From the NCBI GenBank assembly GCA_937907325.1, contig CALERO010000062.1:1-28600 (forward strand): a DNA stretch of 28,600 bases. Direction: 5' to 3'. Position 1 is the first letter of the stretch, and the number at the start of each line of letters is the position of its first letter. A model generated the notes under the pieces. The model made no database searches and was not told the origin of the DNA. It saw nothing but the letters and a program-made list of their open reading frames with translations. The position numbers and the translations under genes were made by a program. Source of the DNA: UBA4716 sp002438865. Its GTDB lineage: Bacteria; Bacillota; Clostridia; UBA1381. Below are positions 26,001 to 28,600 of this stretch, in pieces.

Positions 26001-27641
26001 GAAAACGAATACAGCGATATAATAGTATCGGGCGGAGATTTTGCAATGTTTTCTTTTACCCCGGAAACGTCATCAACGTATGTGTTTGAAGCTTCGGGAT
26101 ACGGCGGCAGCTCTGCAAAATATGATACGTATGTAAAGCTGTATGACAGCGAAACAATGACAAACTGTATAGGGCATAACGAAAATAAGATAGTTACCAA
26201 TCTTACGGCAGGGCACACCTATTATCTGCAGTTTTCGGGTTTCCTTATGCAATATGCACGAGGCAGAATAACCGTGTCGCAGGGACAAACTCTGCAGTTC
26301 ACCAAACGTACCGACAGCAGTTTTATATATGTTAATAATCCGGAGTATATAACCAATAAGGATATTGTTGATGACAGAAAATCAAATTCAGACAAATTGT
26401 TTGAACAAGCAAATGTATTTGGAGCTAACACATTTTATCAAACAAACTTGGCGTGGTACAATCCGGATGGCAATATAGAAGACTATCCTTCTATGGATAG
26501 TTTCTATATGGGAATAGATTTCTATAATCCAAACAACTATGCTGTAAACATAGATGTAAATAATTTGACTGCAACAGAAAATAAAACACATCTTAGTAAA
26601 TATATAAATAAGCAAGGCAATAATGTGGGGGTTATAACAGTACAGCCGTATGCGCATGCACAGTTGTTTGATTATACCCCGGATAAATTTGTATGCCACA
26701 AACAAGGGGGTTTACCGAGTTTGTTTATTGTGTTTGACTTTGAAGTAAAAAAAGCAACGGGTGCCAATATTCCAGACGGTCAGGGTATAACTGTCAGTAC
26801 TCTTGCGGCATATGATTACGAAAATATGCGTCTAAAAAACGGTGAGGAAAATATACTCGTTTATAATAATATGTATATAAATAATGGAGCAATGGTGTAT
26901 GGAGACAATGTACGTCCGACAGAACATGACTTGGAAATTAAATATAAGGGTATAGCAAGAAATCAGTCCAATCAAATTGATGCAAATTTAGATTTTGTTA
27001 TAGATGATAACACTTATGGAAATGTACCTTTTAAATTGAAAGGCAGCGGAGAATTGATAGACGGATATTATCCTCGTCCGCAGACAGACTGGAATGTACA
27101 GATAAATCCGATAAGTGATGAATATGAGTCATTACTTCATACGACAGTAAATAATCTTCACAAATTCAAATATCGGTTCAGCGACTCAAAAACATGGTAT
27201 TTTGACTATAAGCATAGAAAAAGCAACTTTCTTACCGAGGGTATTGACGGTATAGATTCAATAAATCAGGAAGTACCTCAAAGCATAATTAATGCCGCAC
27301 GAAACGATATTATGTCCGGTGTTAAAACCGGGGCATCAAGAGATGAAAGCGCCTCGCAAATGGGGTCATGGGGAGTTGTTTATCACTATACCGTAACTGT
27401 TAATAATACCGGAAGCAAAACAAGAAAAATAAAGCATCAGGTTAGAGCAACCGCACATTATACGCTGATAGGAATGCGTGAAAATGCTGACGGTGCATAT
27501 ATTTTTAAGGATACACAAGAAAATATCGGTTATCAGATACCGTTTGAGGTAGAAATACCGCCCGGACAAAAAACATTTGAAATTGTAACGCTTTGCGGCG
27601 GCGGAAACGGCGGATTGGAAAATACAATCATAGTTGAATGA
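23100..27641 (+). CDS. Secreted M60-like (gluzincin) metallopeptidase with PPC-like domains
   Basis: The start is set at ATG 23100 (1513 residues), 6 bases after AAGGAG and downstream of the promoter. The signal peptide is MKKAKKLLSLMLAFILMCG..., cleaved near NAFA. The shared module ends LRLFIWDKNKLIPV at ~210. A PPC-like domain lies at ~215-315 (NNDVDFIRFVPKSDGKYSF), a helical stretch to ~470, and an FnIII-like domain at ~470-570. The peptidase core (~570-850) has H688-E-L-S-H692 in WGETPMHELSHVFDNEKWVF, with E704 or E697 as possible third zinc ligand. This recalls M60-like glycoprotein-directed peptidases. Two more PPC-like domains lie at ~860-1065 (HSVYQFTPPESGNYYVY; FAMFSFTPETSSTYVF). The last ~440 residues are unrecognised and encoded by AT-richer DNA. 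No SLH domain is seen. Confidence 0.7.
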   Translation: MKKAKKLLSLMLAFILMCGNAFAAVASEEQQSVSAADPVVQIIREKGENRETIFTGRLSEYNNGRLSYLDFSEVQLWGVFDWNGADDETIYVIPTLPDTEPNAVSQSTSDNGGIKCSVNFMYNGEYCEKVMIKDKKLTSVISITNTSTDDKTVICYAAEYDADGKMLGAVSSSAITAAAGATSAARIEKTFSDDAETLRLFIWDKNKLIPVTDAIYLTETESDCYADTIASDSEFDISYPINGMINSNNDVDFIRFVPKSDGKYSFICIGEANPSLQLFDSYGNQTNILLPLKANKTYHLRISGGVGKYVLNVKYNLSDEARNFDVYEFDLETNIYKNSIKDTCNSLYYSDKDSAKEMYGKYESILADDMKLHRLPDFLANYPKDNTDFDIRINNYYMTKYEEFEAIRQRYIDLIDEYTEKEQSDTEQLSVGDGEERECSAIPIEGKHMLEEIKDIIGADNVIMQSENVQSSVGPSLSIVSTTSTSIKYNARFWTSGAQGNIIKLIDFNTGDGLTVCRNVYDNDEARPNGTFNIHGLQPGGIYIVVLRWTSDVNPEKNGICRFVQLPEDTSEATQIYEGKRVYANMTPSSKALSGSNSNFKEWLDRMDKTYEAYRELTGYTPYNSQKIEMLETSENMNERFGTVDGTYYWWVVFGYYDHTRIFKHSKAFCKGHMRRLPKGDWGETPMHELSHVFDNEKWVFDAETLAQLKLYYAAEQLNAKIYNPARYDNISQGWYTGENYYRLLKHDRYLDSYDNSFEKGRYASEGFAAVMIEIEKVTGWEAFKKTFRYFSSLSDSQIPQNDGEKLNLFLTKLKDYSGKFVLNYISDRDKTIIKNHFGTELGYTDPIYPDISDDNYDGARSDINIEKNSHSVYQFTPPESGNYYVYTSPYSGSGASNDTYIEVYTNPSLTGEPIASNDDYGGGRFSKVSIAMTGGRTYYIKIRHYNNGQLHTRINVTRNVPVNRLTENEYSDIIVSGGDFAMFSFTPETSSTYVFEASGYGGSSAKYDTYVKLYDSETMTNCIGHNENKIVTNLTAGHTYYLQFSGFLMQYARGRITVSQGQTLQFTKRTDSSFIYVNNPEYITNKDIVDDRKSNSDKLFEQANVFGANTFYQTNLAWYNPDGNIEDYPSMDSFYMGIDFYNPNNYAVNIDVNNLTATENKTHLSKYINKQGNNVGVITVQPYAHAQLFDYTPDKFVCHKQGGLPSLFIVFDFEVKKATGANIPDGQGITVSTLAAYDYENMRLKNGEENILVYNNMYINNGAMVYGDNVRPTEHDLEIKYKGIARNQSNQIDANLDFVIDDNTYGNVPFKLKGSGELIDGYYPRPQTDWNVQINPISDEYESLLHTTVNNLHKFKYRFSDSKTWYFDYKHRKSNFLTEGIDGIDSINQEVPQSIINAARNDIMSGVKTGASRDESASQMGSWGVVYHYTVTVNNTGSKTRKIKHQVRATAHYTLIGMRENADGAYIFKDTQENIGYQIPFEVEIPPGQKTFEIVTLCGGGNGGLENTIIVE

Positions 27642-27654
27642 GGAGGAAAAAATA

Positions 27655-28600
27655 ATGAAAAAAATATTAATAGCAGTAATCAGCAGTGTGATTTTCGCAA
27701 TGCTCAATGCGGCGGCAGTCAGTGCGGAAGAAGTTGATGGACTGTCGGAAAAGATAGACGCATTGATAATGGAAAATCATTTTACACAAGAGCAGTTTGA
27801 GGAAATGGATAAACAATATTTGAGAGATTATGATGATTGGTTTTGGAATGAGTATTTAGAACCAACAAAACAATTAGGAAAAATGAATATGAGTAGTGAT
27901 GAAGAAGAATATGAATATTGCTTAGAGCGAAACAGACCTAATTATAAATATGGAGTGTTAGTAACAGATATTAGCAATAAATACGCACAACAGTATTCCA
28001 GAAACAATGTATTTTCATATTTACTGGAGAGAGGGAAGAAATATTGGGCAGTAATGCCTTGCAGAGGATTTGGAATTTCAATAAAATGCAGAGAGAATGG
28101 CGATCGTATATATGATATGAAAGCTGAATTAGGTGAACAATATGACCCTATTACTTTAACTGTCAACCTTATAGATTTTTTAAGAGATGGGAGTGAAATA
28201 GAGAAACAACTTTTGGGATATAATGAAACAAAAGTCACAGATGCACAATTGTTCAGTGTAAAAGAGGGACTTACATTATTATATATAAAAAGTATTTCGG
28301 ATGAGTATTTGATGAAACTATATGGAAATAATGGTTCGGTAAAATGCATTCCGCAAATAGAGGAATATACTTTATATCCGGCTCAAATGCTCATAGATGT
28401 TTTGTCGTCTCAAGAAGGAGATGATTGGGCGTACCGCCAGTTGATCTCAAGAGATATGCTTCAGACAAAAAACACTTATACAACCGAGGCGGAGAGTCTG
28501 CAAACAGAAGGCTTGCTAAACGGCACGGAAAACGGACTTGATTTATTAAAGCCGCTTACAAGAATAGAGGCAACGGCAATACTCGTCCGTGCGATGGGAT
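27655..28600 (+). CDS. Exported protein with C-terminal SLH domain, 3' end outside the window
   Basis: The frame is open from ATG 27655 (after an AGGAGG site at 27641-27646) to the window edge, giving 315 complete codons. It starts 13 bp after the metallopeptidase-like gene and is in its operon. The signal peptide is MKKILIAVISSVIFAMLNA, cleaved near AVSA (residue 24). Residues ~25-270 are charged and rich in Tyr, Glu and Lys, with no domain I recognise. From ~280, EGLLNGTENGLDLLKPLTRIEATAILVRAMG is the start of an SLH repeat, so more SLH repeats probably follow outside. The coding DNA in the middle is visibly AT-richer than the genes before the metallopeptidase. It is probably a wall-attached partner of that peptidase; its function is unknown. 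Confidence 0.8.
   Translation, partial: MKKILIAVISSVIFAMLNAAAVSAEEVDGLSEKIDALIMENHFTQEQFEEMDKQYLRDYDDWFWNEYLEPTKQLGKMNMSSDEEEYEYCLERNRPNYKYGVLVTDISNKYAQQYSRNNVFSYLLERGKKYWAVMPCRGFGISIKCRENGDRIYDMKAELGEQYDPITLTVNLIDFLRDGSEIEKQLLGYNETKVTDAQLFSVKEGLTLLYIKSISDEYLMKLYGNNGSVKCIPQIEEYTLYPAQMLIDVLSSQEGDDWAYRQLISRDMLQTKNTYTTEAESLQTEGLLNGTENGLDLLKPLTRIEATAILVRAMG

Noticed and set aside
27942..28349. 135-codon open frame on the minus strand near the right edge
   Set aside because: It is antisense to the exported SLH protein, which has a signal peptide, a ribosome site and an uninterrupted frame to the window end.

Overview
The window looks like a chromosomal segment of a Gram-positive, probably gut-associated member of the Clostridia. 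The reasons are strong AGGAGG-type ribosome binding sites, canonical -35/-10 promoters, moderate-to-low G+C, classical Gram-positive signal peptides, and several S-layer homology (SLH) domains, which hold proteins to secondary cell-wall polymer. A Monoglobus-like, fibre- or glycan-degrading lineage would fit, but that is a guess. I saw no tRNA, rRNA, transposase, phage gene or CRISPR array.

Layout. (1) 1-892: the end of a sensor histidine kinase, followed 3 bp later by a NarL/LuxR-type response regulator. A 44-bp perfect palindrome closes this unit. (2) 949-3020: a Gfo/Idh/MocA oxidoreductase (minus strand) divergent from an AraC-family regulator (plus strand), with back-to-back extended -10 promoters between them. 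(3) 3114-8487: a second divergent pair, a secreted 612-residue protein (minus) and a 1111-residue GH30-like glycosidase (plus). Between them lies a 24-bp-arm perfect inverted repeat that overlaps the -35 elements of both promoters. (4) 8625-22829: a four-gene operon with 11-14 bp gaps. It encodes a 1849-residue surface protein with C-terminal SLH domains, two tandem paralogues of an N-terminally SLH-anchored family I do not recognise, and a second GH30-like enzyme. A clear terminator follows. (5) 23100-28600: a new promoter and a 1513-residue secreted protein with a HELSH metallopeptidase (M60-like) core and PPC-like domains, then an SLH-containing gene that runs off the window.

How the parts fit: nearly all of the last 25 kb encodes exported multidomain proteins, several of them anchored by SLH domains. 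They share modules, including a ~75-residue module ending in 'FLWD...PL' found in at least four proteins, and a ~220-residue N-terminal domain common to the 612- and 1849-residue proteins. Two retaining glycosidases, carbohydrate-binding-like modules and a possible glycoprotein-directed metallopeptidase suggest a cell-surface apparatus for binding and degrading a complex glycan or glycoprotein. The two-component and AraC regulators next door are candidate controllers. The substrate cannot be read from the sequence.

Non-coding stretches: the longest gap is 22830-23099, which holds a terminator, a promoter and a leader. The 4953-5151 gap is the divergent promoter region. The 8488-8624 gap holds a GC-rich hairpin and a possible promoter.
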